A stretch of DNA of 64,000 nt from Pectinatus haikarae (GCF_015732185.1 NZ_WIQM01000016.1:398501-462500); one strand, 5' to 3'; shown: positions 34,780 to 43,596, counted from the stretch's first letter. The notes: generated from the sequence alone by a model not told the origin. Numbers and translations: made by a program.

Positions 34780-35084
34780 AGCTTTATATCCGGTGGTTTT
34801 TTACGTTTATCTATTCTATACACATATGCAAGTATTTGCGCCACAACCGCATAAAGCGCAGGGGGGATTTCTCTGTCAAGTTCCAGTGCCATAAGCATAC
34901 TGACAAGTGTTTTATCTTGATATACGGGCACGGAACTTCTTTGCGCGGCCTGTAATATGCTTTCAGCGGTATAGCCTCGCCCCTTGGCAACTATCTTAGG
35001 TGCTTTTCCCTCTTTTTCTCTGTAACGCAGCGCCACCGCCTTTTTATCCAGGGCTGCGCCATTTTCATTATTATTTTCTTCCAT
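34776..35084 (-). CDS. FlhB C-terminal domain homologue (FlhB2/FhlX-like)
   Basis: A 102-residue cytoplasmic protein corresponding to the C-terminal export-switch domain of FlhB. It shows AVALRYREKEGKAPKIVAKGRG, VPVYQDKTLVSMLMALELDREIP and a PALYAVVAQILAYVYRID terminus. The autocleavage site NPTH is missing, so it corresponds to the post-cleavage fragment. Such stand-alone copies occur in Firmicutes beside yraN and a FliK-like gene, and may modulate flagellar export specificity. The stop overlaps the yraN start by four bases. Confidence 0.85.
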   Translation of the reverse strand: MEENNNENGAALDKKAVALRYREKEGKAPKIVAKGRGYTAESILQAAQRSSVPVYQDKTLVSMLMALELDREIPPALYAVVAQILAYVYRIDKRKKPPDIKL

Positions 35085-35104
35085 GATATATTACTCCCGT
35101 TTTT

Positions 35105-36958
35105 TCACTCAATAGTACCGATTTTCAATTCAGTGAGATTCAACTTTGACTCATGAAGATATGAACGCAGTTCCGGCAGATAGTTTTCAAAAGATACAGC
35201 TGTATCCTCACTTGAGAAAGAAAGCCGAACATTCAGCTGCTGTTTATTGTATAAACGCAGCACTATTTCCACAGCTCCCGCATTTTCAGTGAGACAGCAG
35301 ACACGAAACCATGTCTCATACTGTTCTTCACCCGTTTCCGAATTACGATGTCCTTCATTATAAACATTTATATACGCAGGATAACTTTTCCGCTCATCTA
35401 AGAATATGGGGAGAATAAAATCAAGAGATTTCTGAGCCGCCGACGAAGTAGAATCAGTAGGAAATGACTGCCCCATCACTTTTGCAAAATCACTGACATT
35501 TTCCCCTGCACGCTTTAAGGAACTGGCATCAGCATCATTAATCGTACTTATATCACTTAGCTGAACAAATGCCCACAGTTTAGGTAAATTAGGAACATTG
35601 TTTCTCGCCGCAGCCTGCGATACAACACCGGGAATGTTGCCTTCAACCACCTGCATTACCTTTTGCAGCTGCTCTGCATCTTTTGGAGATAATATCTGTT
35701 GATTTCCGTTCACAAAATCTTTTAAAAGTGCAGTATCAGCGGAACTAAGCTGTTTATTTTGCAAAAGGAGCTGACCCAAATCACGCAGGGCACTCATTGA
35801 CTGTGCCGTATTGTTCATAAAATCCGGCACAGAGATTTCCTGTTGTATAGGTATATTGCTTCCCTGCGTCATCTGAGTTGCGGCAGCTTTTGTTGCCACC
35901 GAAAACGGCTGCTGCAGCATGTTCTTCATGTCAGGCGGCTCCGAAGCAGCGGAAGACACTGCCGAGTCGACTGCATTGCTGATTTTCTGCCCTGCTGCGG
36001 CTGTTTCAGCAGTGTCTTCCGCAATTACCCTGCCATTTTGTATAACCGTAGGCCGTTCAGCTGCGGGCTGAGTACTTGCCCTGCCGCCACCGGAAGGATA
36101 CTGCGGAACAGTATTTTTTTCTGTCCCGGCAAGACCGGCGTCATTGCCCATTTTTGCTCGGGCAGATTGCAGCTTTTCACCGCTGTCCTCTGCTGTACCG
36201 GTATTAATAACTTTCGCAGAAACAGCCTGTTGAACCGGACTATCCACAGAAGGTTTGCCCCCTGTACCTTTGCCGCCGGCTGCCGCATCACTTTTAAAAA
36301 ATGTATCTAAAATGTTTTTCAGCAGCCGTACATTATCATTTACTCCCGCCCGTTTATCTCCGGTATTACTTGTATTTTCAGCACCGGCAGTATCTGCAGG
36401 CTGTGTCTTGACCAATGTTTGCAGTGTTTCAGGCAGCTCAGAATCATCCTTGTTGTTGAGTAAATTAAACGCTGTTTTTGACATATCTACCATACTGGGA
36501 TACTGATTTTCCTGCGTCAAAAGTGAACGAAAATTATTCAGGAGAACTTTTATATTATCCGGCAAGCCCGTATAATCGCCATTTTCCATTAATTCTCCCA
36601 GCTGCGACAGCATCTTGCCCAGTGAGGCCAGCTGATCAAAAGCATATCGTCTAGCCTGAAGAGCATCTCCCAAGCCCTGGGCCAATGTTTTATCAATGGA
36701 AAAGGCATCCTGCAAAAGCTGCTGAACGAGCTTTTGTATTTCCGGTGACAGATCATCTGTATTGATATTTTGTGCGCCAATAATATCAGAAAGCACTTTT
36801 GAAAGATCTGTTACCGCATTTTTTATTGCAACATTCGTCTGGGGAGAAGAGCCTGACGCATCGCCCACAGCCTGTGCAGAAGCAGTTTTTTTATCAACTG
36901 GGCCGGTAGGTTGTTGATTCGCTGTATTAGTTGGATTGATTCCAGACTGTATGGGCAT
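35105..36958 (-). CDS. FliK-like (flagellar hook-length control type) protein
   Basis: A 617-residue low-complexity protein rich in Gln, Ala, Asn and Thr. The long disordered N-terminal and central part (1-~400) has no recognised motif. The C-terminal ~100 residues (YNKQQLNVRLSFSSEDTAVSF..LPELRSYLHESKLNLTELKIG) fit the Flg_hook/FliK C-terminal domain that touches FlhB. Position immediately before the FlhB C-terminal paralogue supports this. It may be a hook-length ruler or a paralogue serving another purpose. No other flagellar gene is in the window. Confidence 0.65.
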   Translation of the reverse strand: MPIQSGINPTNTANQQPTGPVDKKTASAQAVGDASGSSPQTNVAIKNAVTDLSKVLSDIIGAQNINTDDLSPEIQKLVQQLLQDAFSIDKTLAQGLGDALQARRYAFDQLASLGKMLSQLGELMENGDYTGLPDNIKVLLNNFRSLLTQENQYPSMVDMSKTAFNLLNNKDDSELPETLQTLVKTQPADTAGAENTSNTGDKRAGVNDNVRLLKNILDTFFKSDAAAGGKGTGGKPSVDSPVQQAVSAKVINTGTAEDSGEKLQSARAKMGNDAGLAGTEKNTVPQYPSGGGRASTQPAAERPTVIQNGRVIAEDTAETAAAGQKISNAVDSAVSSAASEPPDMKNMLQQPFSVATKAAATQMTQGSNIPIQQEISVPDFMNNTAQSMSALRDLGQLLLQNKQLSSADTALLKDFVNGNQQILSPKDAEQLQKVMQVVEGNIPGVVSQAAARNNVPNLPKLWAFVQLSDISTINDADASSLKRAGENVSDFAKVMGQSFPTDSTSSAAQKSLDFILPIFLDERKSYPAYINVYNEGHRNSETGEEQYETWFRVCCLTENAGAVEIVLRLYNKQQLNVRLSFSSEDTAVSFENYLPELRSYLHESKLNLTELKIGTIE

Positions 36959-36973
36959 AAGAACATTCCTCCA

Positions 36974-37744
36974 TCAGAATTGCTTCATCGATTTAACTGG
37001 TTCAAACGAGCATCGGTGCAAGGGACATGGTCCATATTTATGCAGTGCCTCAAGATGTCTTGGCGTACCATATCCTTTATGGTTGGAAAAACCATATTCG
37101 GGATATTGCCTGTCGTACTCATCCATAAGCTGATCTCTCTCCACTTTTGCCACTATGGAGGCCGCCGCTATTGAAGCACTTTTGGCATCACCTTTTATGA
37201 TGGACAAATGCGGTATATCAAGTGCATTCAGCGGCATAGCATCTATCAGCACTTGCTGCGGTTTTACGCCTAAACTATAGATTGCATTATACATAGCATT
37301 CATTGAAGCCTGATATATATTTATACGATCAATCGTCTTTTCGTCTATCACCGACCTGCTCACAGCGATGGCTTTTTCCAAAATCTGCGCATAAATTTTT
37401 TCACGGGCCGCAGCCGACAATTTTTTTGAATCATTAAGACGCGGAATATAACAGCCAACAGGTAAAATAACTGCCGCGGCAACGACTGGTCCGGCTAAGG
37501 GTCCCCGCCCCGCTTCATCTGTACCTGCTATATATTCGTTGCCTCCCGCCTGCAGCTCATATTCGTATTTATATAATTCATGCAGACGCTTTCTTTCTTG
37601 CATTTCCCTGTTATGACGGACGATGAGTTGCTGAACAGCTTTACGTTTATCATTTCTGACAAGTTCAGCAAAACTTTCATCCGTATCAAAAACCGAAAAC
37701 TTATCGGCTATTTCTCTGACCGACATCTTTATTTTTGCATCCAT
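36974..37744 (-). CDS. rnhB: Ribonuclease HII
   Basis: A 256-residue enzyme that cuts RNA in RNA-DNA hybrids, including single ribonucleotides left in DNA. The catalytic core is clear: GTDEAGRGPLAGPVVAAAV carries the first Asp-Glu pair, VLIDAMPL another Asp and the segment SIAAASIVAKVERD the last. The ~70-residue N-terminal extension is common in Firmicutes RnhB. The ATG at 37744 follows AGGTG; the GTG at 37753 has no site. It is the first gene after a strong promoter and a terminator-like hairpin that leaves only about a dozen bases before the ribosome site. Confidence 0.93.
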   Translation of the reverse strand: MDAKIKMSVREIADKFSVFDTDESFAELVRNDKRKAVQQLIVRHNREMQERKRLHELYKYEYELQAGGNEYIAGTDEAGRGPLAGPVVAAAVILPVGCYIPRLNDSKKLSAAAREKIYAQILEKAIAVSRSVIDEKTIDRINIYQASMNAMYNAIYSLGVKPQQVLIDAMPLNALDIPHLSIIKGDAKSASIAAASIVAKVERDQLMDEYDRQYPEYGFSNHKGYGTPRHLEALHKYGPCPLHRCSFEPVKSMKQF

Positions 37745-37756
37745 TAGTATCACCTA

Positions 37757-37801
37757 TAAAAAATACATCTTATTACCAATTCGGTATAAGATGTATTTTT
37801 C
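37757..37801 (-). terminator. Terminator-like hairpin (rbgA 3' end / rnhB leader)
   Basis: An 18-bp stem with a one-base bulge and loop GAATT (about 37759-37776 with 37784-37801) is followed by TTTTTTATAGG on the minus strand. A-rich on its 5' side, it can also act on the plus strand. It follows the rnhB promoter, so it is either an attenuator or a leaky terminator between rbgA and rnhB. Confidence 0.75.
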
Positions 37802-37844
37802 CTTTGTCATGTACATATTTTTTACAGTGACTCAACAGCACTGC

Positions 37845-37873
37845 AATATATCTGAAAAGAACCGCTATGTCAA
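37845..37873 (-). promoter_or_regulatory. Sigma-70 promoter of the rnhB-pilus operon
   Basis: On the minus strand a consensus TTGACA (37868-37873) and TATATT (37845-37850) are separated by exactly 17 bases. Transcription would start near 37838, giving a leader of ~94 bases before the rnhB ATG that contains the hairpin at 37757-37801. Confidence 0.7.
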
Positions 37874-37901
37874 TATAAACATCCCTAAAGACAGGTCGTT
37901 A

Positions 37902-38774
37902 TCATACTGACGGTGACTCAAGAGAAATTTTTCCCAACCGCCCGCTTCGAAAATCTGTAAAGACAACAGTTGTTATTTTTTCCTCGTCCAATTTACCGCC
38001 CTTAAGCAGACAGCCGCGTTTTTTGCCTATTACTTCAAATAGTTCCTCCGTGCTGTCAGGCAGCACATCTATTTTATAACGTGTCATCAGGAAATGCGGA
38101 TAATAATTCTGCATATATTCCAACAGAAGCAATGCTACTTTTTCCTTATCATAAATATCATCATTGACCGCCCCAGTGAAAGCGAGGTTGATTCCCACGG
38201 CAGGATCGTCAAATTTAGGCCATAACAAACCCGGCATATCCAGTAAATCTATATGTTTTCCTATGCGTATCCACTGTTTTGCCCGCGTCACGCCCGGACG
38301 ATTTTCTGTCTTAGCCGCTACAGTACCTGCCAGCCGATTTATGAGCGAGGACTTGCCGACATTAGGGATGCCTACGATCATAGCCCTGGCATTACGCGGT
38401 CGTGCTCCCTTGGCAGCGAACTTAGCTGTCTGGCGCTGGGTCAGATCATTGATCATATTTGTCAGTTCTTTGATGTTTTTACCCTGAACTGAATCTACTG
38501 CCATAGCTGATTTGCCCATACGTTTATAAAACGTTATCCACTCACGTGTTATTGCCGGATCTGCAAGATCTGCCTTATTCAAAACAATAGCATGCGTTTT
38601 TCCGCTGATCATTCCAGCCAGCATGGGATTTGAACTTGAAAGAGGTATACGGGCATCCAAAAGTTCTACGACAATATCAACCAGTTTCAAATTTTCTTCG
38701 ATCAGTCTCCGGGCTTTCGTCATGTGCCCTGGGAACCACTGAACCAAAGGTATATCCGGTTTTTGTTCTTCCAT
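37902..38774 (-). CDS. rbgA: Ribosome biogenesis GTPase RbgA (YlqF)
   Basis: A 290-residue circularly permuted GTPase needed for late assembly of the 50S subunit. The G motifs occur in permuted order: G4 as LNKADLAD near residue 58, then G1 as GIPNVGKSSLINRL near 122 and G3 as DMPG near 165. The N-terminal VQWFPGHMTKA is the YlqF signature. The ATG at 38774 is preceded by GGAGG; seven upstream residues in frame are left out. It is flanked by the lepB terminator upstream and the hairpin before rnhB downstream, so it is probably a single-gene unit. Confidence 0.94.
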   Translation of the reverse strand: MEEQKPDIPLVQWFPGHMTKARRLIEENLKLVDIVVELLDARIPLSSSNPMLAGMISGKTHAIVLNKADLADPAITREWITFYKRMGKSAMAVDSVQGKNIKELTNMINDLTQRQTAKFAAKGARPRNARAMIVGIPNVGKSSLINRLAGTVAAKTENRPGVTRAKQWIRIGKHIDLLDMPGLLWPKFDDPAVGINLAFTGAVNDDIYDKEKVALLLLEYMQNYYPHFLMTRYKIDVLPDSTEELFEVIGKKRGCLLKGGKLDEEKITTVVFTDFRSGRLGKISLESPSV

Positions 38775-38840
38775 TTGTTCCTCCAAACAGATCATAAATT
38801 ACTGAACAATTTCAAAATTTTTAACACATATCGATTTTGG

Positions 38841-38867
38841 AAAAAAAGCGCCGGTTTTTACCGGCGC
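38841..38867 (-). terminator. Intrinsic terminator of the ylxM-lepB operon
   Basis: A perfect 8-bp GC-rich stem (GCGCCGGT with ACCGGCGC, loop of four) is followed on the minus strand by seven T residues, about 20 bases after the lepB stop. Confidence 0.92.
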
Positions 38868-38886
38868 CGGAACAATCCGCTGTTAA

Positions 38887-39429
38887 TTATTTTCCTTCTG
38901 CAGCCATGGCCAGTGTATGCAGTTCACTCAGCGGCCAAAACACCAGGACAGCTTTTCCTTTTATCAGATTGAATGGTACAAAACCCACGTCGGGAAACCG
39001 ACTGTCTTCAGAATTGTTGCGATTATCTCCCATTACAAAGATATGCCCTTCAGGAATAGTTGTGAGAGGGTAATCGCCTCTTGTCTGGCTAAGAATAAAG
39101 GGTTCATTCTGCAGTTCGTTGTTAACAAAAACATGCCCATCCTTTATTTCAATAGTATCTCCGGGAAGGGCTATCACTCTTTTAATAAAATCTCGGCTGG
39201 TATCTCTGGGATATTGAAAAATCAATATTTCTCCCCGTTTGGGTTCACGCAGCCGATAGATAAATTTATTCACTACCAAACGTTCATGGTTTACCAATGT
39301 CGGTTGCATAGAAGGTCCGTCAACAAGATAAAGTTCAACGATAAAATGTCGTATAAACAAGGCCAATACTACTGCAATAGCTATTGATATGATCCAGTCT
39401 TTTATTTCCGCGCCTAATGATTTATTCAT
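38887..39429 (-). CDS. lepB: Signal peptidase I
   Basis: A 180-residue inner-membrane serine protease that cuts Sec and Tat signal peptides. One transmembrane helix (about residues 11-28) is followed by the catalytic GPSMQPTL with Ser40 and by DFIKRVIALPGD with Lys83. The MGDNRNNSEDSR box is complete. The size is typical of the short Gram-positive-type enzyme. The ATG at 39429 follows GGAGG; the longer frame upstream runs through the rplS terminator and is rejected. It is the last gene of the operon. Confidence 0.95.
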   Translation of the reverse strand: MNKSLGAEIKDWIISIAIAVVLALFIRHFIVELYLVDGPSMQPTLVNHERLVVNKFIYRLREPKRGEILIFQYPRDTSRDFIKRVIALPGDTIEIKDGHVFVNNELQNEPFILSQTRGDYPLTTIPEGHIFVMGDNRNNSEDSRFPDVGFVPFNLIKGKAVLVFWPLSELHTLAMAAEGK

Positions 39430-39477
39430 ATTCGGCCTCCAACATATAAACTTTTCGCAAAAATCACAACTGCATAT

Positions 39478-39506
39478 AAAAAAGGACTGCCATAAAGCCA
39501 CAGTCC
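39478..39506 (-). terminator. Terminator-like hairpin after rplS
   Basis: A stem GGACTG/CAGTCC with further pairing inside is followed on the minus strand by six T residues, directly after the rplS stop and 49 bases before the lepB start. Partial termination here would lower lepB relative to rplS. Confidence 0.7.
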
Positions 39507-39520
39507 CCAATAATAAACTA

Positions 39521-39862
39521 TCAGCGTCTTTCCTTGATACGGGCAGCTTTACCTGTAAGATTGCGTAAATAGTAAAGTTTTGCTCTGCGTACAACGCCTC
39601 TGCGCACGACATCAATTTTTTCCAGACGCGGAGAGTGTACCGGAAAAGTACGTTCCACGCCAATACTGTAGGAAATTCTTCTTACAGTGAACATTTCGCG
39701 TACGCCACTGCCCTGACGGGCAATAACAACCCCTTCAAACATCTGAATACGTTCATGTGTACCTTCAACTACTTTTACATGTACACGAACTGTATCTCCC
39801 GGTTGAAATTGGGGAATGTCCTTTCTAAGCTGTTCCTGTTCCAATACTTGGATAATATTCAT
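39521..39862 (-). CDS. rplS: 50S ribosomal protein L19
   Basis: A 113-residue ribosomal protein of the large subunit, placed at the interface with 30S. Recognised by [31 protein letters not shown] and by the C-terminal [22 protein letters not shown]. Two ATG codons are adjacent; the second (39862) lies at better spacing from AAGGAGG. A 94-base gap after trmD can form a small hairpin (CAGTCG with CGGCTG) and might hold a control element. Confidence 0.97.
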   Translation of the reverse strand: MNIIQVLEQEQLRKDIPQFQPGDTVRVHVKVVEGTHERIQMFEGVVIARQGSGVREMFTVRRISYSIGVERTFPVHSPRLEKIDVVRRGVVRRAKLYYLRNLTGKAARIKERR

Positions 39863-39959
39863 CATTTTTCCTCCTTAATATCAGCCGTTCGTGGCAATGC
39901 AAACCAGAGGACCGACTGCGATACCTTCTAAGTTTAGCATAATTTAATTTTCGGTGCAA

Positions 39960-40694
39960 TCATTTTTTCATTTTTTCCAGCAATGCTATTTCGTCCTTTG
40001 TCAGAGGATAATCGGCCAGCAAGTCAGGGCGTTTTGAAAACGTTTCTTCCAATGCTTTACTTTTTCGCCAAAGAGCTATTTTAGAATGATCTCCCGAAAA
40101 TAGAATATCAGGCACCGGCATTTTCTTATATTCACGAGGCCGCGTATACTGGGGATGTTCCAATAATCCATTATAAAAAGAATCTGTGGAAGCCGATTCC
40201 TTTGATCCAAGAACTCCGGGAAGCATACGCGAAACAGCATCAACAATAACCATGCAGGCGAGTTCGCCTCCTGTCAAAACATAATCACCTATGGAAATTA
40301 TCTCATCGGCTAATTTTTCTGTTATGCGATTATCAAATCCCTCATAATGTCCGCAAATGAAGATCAACGAATCGTATTGCGAAAGCTGCCGGGCCTTCTC
40401 CTGTGAAAATGTCTGCCCGCCCGGACACATGAGCAGTACACGGGATGTAAATTTCGGCGGAATTGCATTTTTTATATTTGCCACAGAGCGAAAAAAAGGT
40501 TCTGGCTTTAAAACCATTCCAGCCCCACCGCCAAAAGGCGCATCATCTACCTGATGATGCTTGTCATAAGTAAAATCACGTGGATTTGTAAAAAATATAT
40601 CAATAATATTTTTATCAGCAGCCCGTTTAATAATACTGTGTCCAAAAGGTCCATGAAACATCTCGGGAAATAAAGTCACTATGTCTATTTTCAT
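39960..40694 (-). CDS. trmD: tRNA (guanine-N1-)-methyltransferase
   Basis: A 244-residue SPOUT-family methyltransferase that makes m1G37 in tRNAs reading CUN, CCN and CGG codons. The start MKIDIVTLFPEMF and the segments YEGFDNRI, SIGDYVLTGGELACMVIVDAVSRMLPGVLG (trefoil knot) and EHPQYTRP are diagnostic. The ATG at 40694 is two bases from the rimM stop; the longer frame is not used. It belongs to the ylxM-to-lepB operon. Confidence 0.96.
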   Translation of the reverse strand: MKIDIVTLFPEMFHGPFGHSIIKRAADKNIIDIFFTNPRDFTYDKHHQVDDAPFGGGAGMVLKPEPFFRSVANIKNAIPPKFTSRVLLMCPGGQTFSQEKARQLSQYDSLIFICGHYEGFDNRITEKLADEIISIGDYVLTGGELACMVIVDAVSRMLPGVLGSKESASTDSFYNGLLEHPQYTRPREYKKMPVPDILFSGDHSKIALWRKSKALEETFSKRPDLLADYPLTKDEIALLEKMKK

Positions 40695-40695
40695 G

Positions 40696-41217
40696 TCAAT
40701 CTTTTTCCGGCCATATAACATCCATACGTTTGTGTTCTATGTCTATCTTGGTGACCACTTTTTTTAATGCAGGCAGCAAAATAGGTTCGGCAGACTCAGT
40801 ACTTTTTATAACATAGACATCATTGCTGCCCGTTTTCAGTACGTTTATTATTGTTCCCAATACAATACCTTCTTCATTCCAGACCTTGAGTCCGACTATA
40901 TCAAAAGTATAATATTCACCTTCGGCAAGAGGAGCTGCTTCTCCGCGTTCTACCCGCAGAAGTTTTCCCGTGGCCGCAGCTGCTTTTTCCCTGTCATCAA
41001 AACCTTTTATATCCATTATGATAAAGTCATTATGATACTGGACAGTATTTATTTCTACTAAGGTATCGTCTATATAAGCACTGCGCATTTTTAAAAACCT
41101 CTCAGGGAAATCAGTGAGCGGATAAACACGTATAGCTCCTCTTATACCGTGGGGTCTACCTATTTTTCCAACAACAATAAAATTTTTATCAGTCACGCAT
41201 TTCGATAATTTTTCCAT
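40696..41217 (-). CDS. rimM: 16S rRNA processing protein RimM
   Basis: A 173-residue assembly factor that binds S19 and helps mature the 30S head. The N-terminal domain begins VGKIGRPHGIRGAIRVYPLTDFPERF, and the C-terminal PRC-barrel includes YYTFDIVGLKVWNEEGIVLG and the IPL-like ILLPALKKVV..ID stretch. The N-terminus overlaps ylqD by 29 bases. Length and position before trmD are typical. Confidence 0.95.
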   Translation of the reverse strand: MEKLSKCVTDKNFIVVGKIGRPHGIRGAIRVYPLTDFPERFLKMRSAYIDDTLVEINTVQYHNDFIIMDIKGFDDREKAAAATGKLLRVERGEAAPLAEGEYYTFDIVGLKVWNEEGIVLGTIINVLKTGSNDVYVIKSTESAEPILLPALKKVVTKIDIEHKRMDVIWPEKD

Positions 41218-41596
41218 CTTCGACCAAGAGCTCCGTATTCATTATTTCCGGCATCGTATCGCCTATTTTTATTTCTACCAGACGCTGCAGTGTGCCCTGA
41301 ACGACTTCTGCGCCAATTTCAAGTTCTTCCGTGTCGGTGATTTTATTTAAAAGATTATCTTTATAGGACAATCTTTTTTGTTTTTCTTCCTCCATGCGCT
41401 GTAAGAGCATGGAAACGCGCTGAACATCACCTGTATTTTGTTCAGACAAGACTTTTTTCATATCTTTTTCTATATGAGAAACTTCAGCATCAACTTTTTC
41501 TATCTGCCGATTGAGATTATGCAGCATATCTGTCTTAAATTTTTCGGTTACTTTCGCTTTTACTGTTATAGGACATTGCAAGGTTATGGATTCCAT
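41189..41596 (-). CDS. ylqD: YlqD-family protein
   Basis: A 135-residue protein of unknown function found between khpA and rimM in many Firmicutes. It is dominated by a charged coiled coil (about residues 28-85, LNRQIEKVDAEVSHIEKDMKKV) followed by a small C-terminal beta domain (EIGAEVVQGTLQRLVEIKIGD). The ATG at 41596 has AGGAGG upstream; a longer frame runs through a hairpin and is rejected. Its end overlaps rimM by 29 bases. Confidence 0.82.
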   Translation of the reverse strand: MESITLQCPITVKAKVTEKFKTDMLHNLNRQIEKVDAEVSHIEKDMKKVLSEQNTGDVQRVSMLLQRMEEEKQKRLSYKDNLLNKITDTEELEIGAEVVQGTLQRLVEIKIGDTMPEIMNTELLVEDGKIIEMRD

Positions 41597-41628
41597 TTTA
41601 GAAGCCTCCTGATTTTTAGTATATAACA

Positions 41629-41666
41629 ACAGCGGCAAGGCTTTTTGCAAAGTCCGTTGCCGCTGT
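41629..41666 (-). other. Intercistronic hairpin between khpA and ylqD
   Basis: A perfect 10-bp stem (ACAGCGGCAA with TTGCCGCTGT) with an 18-base loop lies in the gap between khpA and ylqD. No full T run follows on the minus strand, so mRNA processing or stability is as likely as termination. Confidence 0.5.
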
Positions 41667-41669
41667 GTA

Positions 41670-41897
41670 TTAAATGATTTCAACTATGACTTTTTTATAT
41701 TCGCGAGCTGCCGCGGCTTTTACGACAGTACGCATTGCTTTAGCAATACGGCCTTGTTTACCAATTACTTTTCCCATATCATCATCTGCAACGGAAAGTT
41801 CATAAATGATAGTTTTGCCGTCATCTTTTTCATTGACGATCACCATATCGGGATTATCAACCAAAGATTTTGCTATAAGCTCAATAAGCTGTTTCAT
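41670..41897 (-). CDS. khpA: KH-domain RNA-binding protein KhpA
   Basis: A 75-residue single KH domain protein. The RNA-binding GxxG loop is seen in MGKVIGKQGRIAKAMRTVVKAAA, preceded by IIYELSVADDD. KhpA pairs with KhpB (EloR) in Firmicutes and influences cell elongation and small-RNA biology. The gene sits between rpsP and ylqD, as usual. Confidence 0.95.
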   Translation of the reverse strand: MKQLIELIAKSLVDNPDMVIVNEKDDGKTIIYELSVADDDMGKVIGKQGRIAKAMRTVVKAAAAREYKKVIVEII

Positions 41898-41912
41898 ATC
41901 ATAGCCTCTTTC

Positions 41913-42188
41913 TTACTTATTCGCTTTTTTTGTTTCAGCGAATCTAGCCATTATACCTTTTTTGGATAATAATGATTTTACGGTATCAGTAGGCTGTGCA
42001 CCTTTACTCATCCAGTCGATGACTTTTTCTTCATCTATATTTACAACAGCCGGTTCTTTCGTTACATCATAGTTACCTACGATTTCGATAAAACGACCAT
42101 CGCGCGGAGCGCGGGAATCAGCTACAACGATGCGATAAAAAGGATTCTTTTTAGCACCCATTCTGTTTAAACGAATTTTTACTGCCAT
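41913..42188 (-). CDS. rpsP: 30S ribosomal protein S16
   Basis: A 91-residue ribosomal protein. The N-terminus [34 protein letters not shown] is unmistakable, and VGNYDV and the downstream helix agree. A strong AAGGAGGTG ribosome site precedes the ATG. It lies 17 bases after ffh and 15 bases before khpA. Confidence 0.98.
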   Translation of the reverse strand: MAVKIRLNRMGAKKNPFYRIVVADSRAPRDGRFIEIVGNYDVTKEPAVVNIDEEKVIDWMSKGAQPTDTVKSLLSKKGIMARFAETKKANK

Positions 42189-42205
42189 TTTGATATTTCA
42201 CCTCC

Positions 42206-43576
42206 TTAAAATGGAAATTTCATATTGCCCAAACCTTTTGGAAGACCTTTCATACCCTTCTTCCCTTTAAGTCCGGTCATTTTTTTCATCATTTTTTTCA
42301 TTTCGGCAAACTGCTTCAATAATTTATTGACATCCTGCACTTTAGTGCCGCTGCCCGCAGCTATACGCTTACGACGGCTGCCATTTATTATATTTGTATT
42401 ATTTCTTTCGGCAGGAGTCATTGCCCTTATAATAGCTTCGATATGAGCGATATCCTTATTGTTCTTAAGATCCATGTCAACATCGCCGAGTTTTTTCTTA
42501 AGCCCGCCCATTCCCGGCAGCATGCCGAGAATCTTGTCAAGAGATCCCAATTTTTTTACTTGCTGCATCTGGTTCAGAAAATCATCCAGCGTAAATTGAT
42601 TTTTACGCAGCGCCTTTTCCATTTTTTTTGCTTCATCAGCATCAAAAGTTTCCTGCGCTTTTTCTATGAGAGAAAGAACGTCTCCCATATCAAGTATCCG
42701 TGAAGCCATGCGGTCAGGATAAAAAGACTCCAGAGCATCGAGTTTTTCACCTGTCCCGACGAATTTTATCGGGCAGCCGGTAACGGCCTTTACCGAGAGT
42801 GCAGCTCCGCCTCTGGCATCGCCATCCATTTTTGTTAAAACCACGCCGTCAAGACCAAGATCATTATTGAAACTTTCGGCAACATTAACAGCATCCTGAC
42901 CTGTCATAGCATCAACCACAAGAAGTATTTCATGCGGATGAACTATGCTCTTTATTGATTTCAATTCCTGCATAAGTTCTTCATTAATCTGAAGACGTCC
43001 TGCAGTATCAATGATAACTACATCATTAGCATGAGAATGCGCGTACTCAAGTGCTTTCTCAGCTATGACAACCGGATCGGTGCCTTCAGGCATGCTAAAA
43101 ACTGGAAGCTCAAGCTGCTGCCCCAAAACCTGCAATTGCTTTACGGCAGCCGGACGATAAATATCTGCCGCAGCAAACAGCGGATGCTTGCCCTGTTTTT
43201 TAAGCATTATGCCAAGCTTGCCGACGGACGTAGTTTTACCCGCACCCTGCAGCCCGACCATCATTATGACTGTGGGCGGGTTCGGTGCAATATTTATGCG
43301 GCTGACAGAACCGCCCATGAGTTCAGTAAGTTCTTCATTGACTATCTTTATTACAGCCTGTGCCGGTGTGAGGCTTTCCAGTATATTTGCCCCGATAGCA
43401 CGTTCCTTTATTTTTGCGATAAAATCCTTTACTACTTTAAAATTTACATCGGCTTCAAGCAATGCCATACGAATATCACGCATCGCTGTACTGACATCAT
43501 CTTCTGACAAATGCCCGTGTCCGCGCAGCTTTTTAAAAGTATTCTGCAATTTTTCCGCCAGAGATTCAAAAATCAA
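42206..43576 (-). CDS. ffh: Signal recognition particle protein Ffh
   Basis: A 456-residue SRP GTPase that brings membrane proteins to the translocon. The N domain is followed by the G domain with G1 GLQGAGKTTSVGKL (about 107), DTAGR, and TKMDGDARGG. The methionine-rich M domain occupies about 330-450 (LNQMQQVKKLGSLDKILGMLPGM, SRRKRIAAGSGTKVQDVN). ylxM precedes it, the usual pairing. Start supported by GGAGG upstream. Confidence 0.98.
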   Translation of the reverse strand: MIFESLAEKLQNTFKKLRGHGHLSEDDVSTAMRDIRMALLEADVNFKVVKDFIAKIKERAIGANILESLTPAQAVIKIVNEELTELMGGSVSRINIAPNPPTVIMMVGLQGAGKTTSVGKLGIMLKKQGKHPLFAAADIYRPAAVKQLQVLGQQLELPVFSMPEGTDPVVIAEKALEYAHSHANDVVIIDTAGRLQINEELMQELKSIKSIVHPHEILLVVDAMTGQDAVNVAESFNNDLGLDGVVLTKMDGDARGGAALSVKAVTGCPIKFVGTGEKLDALESFYPDRMASRILDMGDVLSLIEKAQETFDADEAKKMEKALRKNQFTLDDFLNQMQQVKKLGSLDKILGMLPGMGGLKKKLGDVDMDLKNNKDIAHIEAIIRAMTPAERNNTNIINGSRRKRIAAGSGTKVQDVNKLLKQFAEMKKMMKKMTGLKGKKGMKGLPKGLGNMKFPF

Positions 43577-43596
43577 TTAAATTCCTCCTTCCAAAA

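Noticed and set aside
34371..34781. A 136-residue plus-strand frame opposite ubiX and yraN
   Set aside because: Antisense to two recognised genes, no ribosome site, rich in Phe and Leu as expected from the complementary strand.
39863..39959. Possible ribosomal-protein L19 leader RNA between trmD and rplS
   Set aside because: Only a weak 6-bp hairpin is visible; not enough to call a known leader class without a covariance search.
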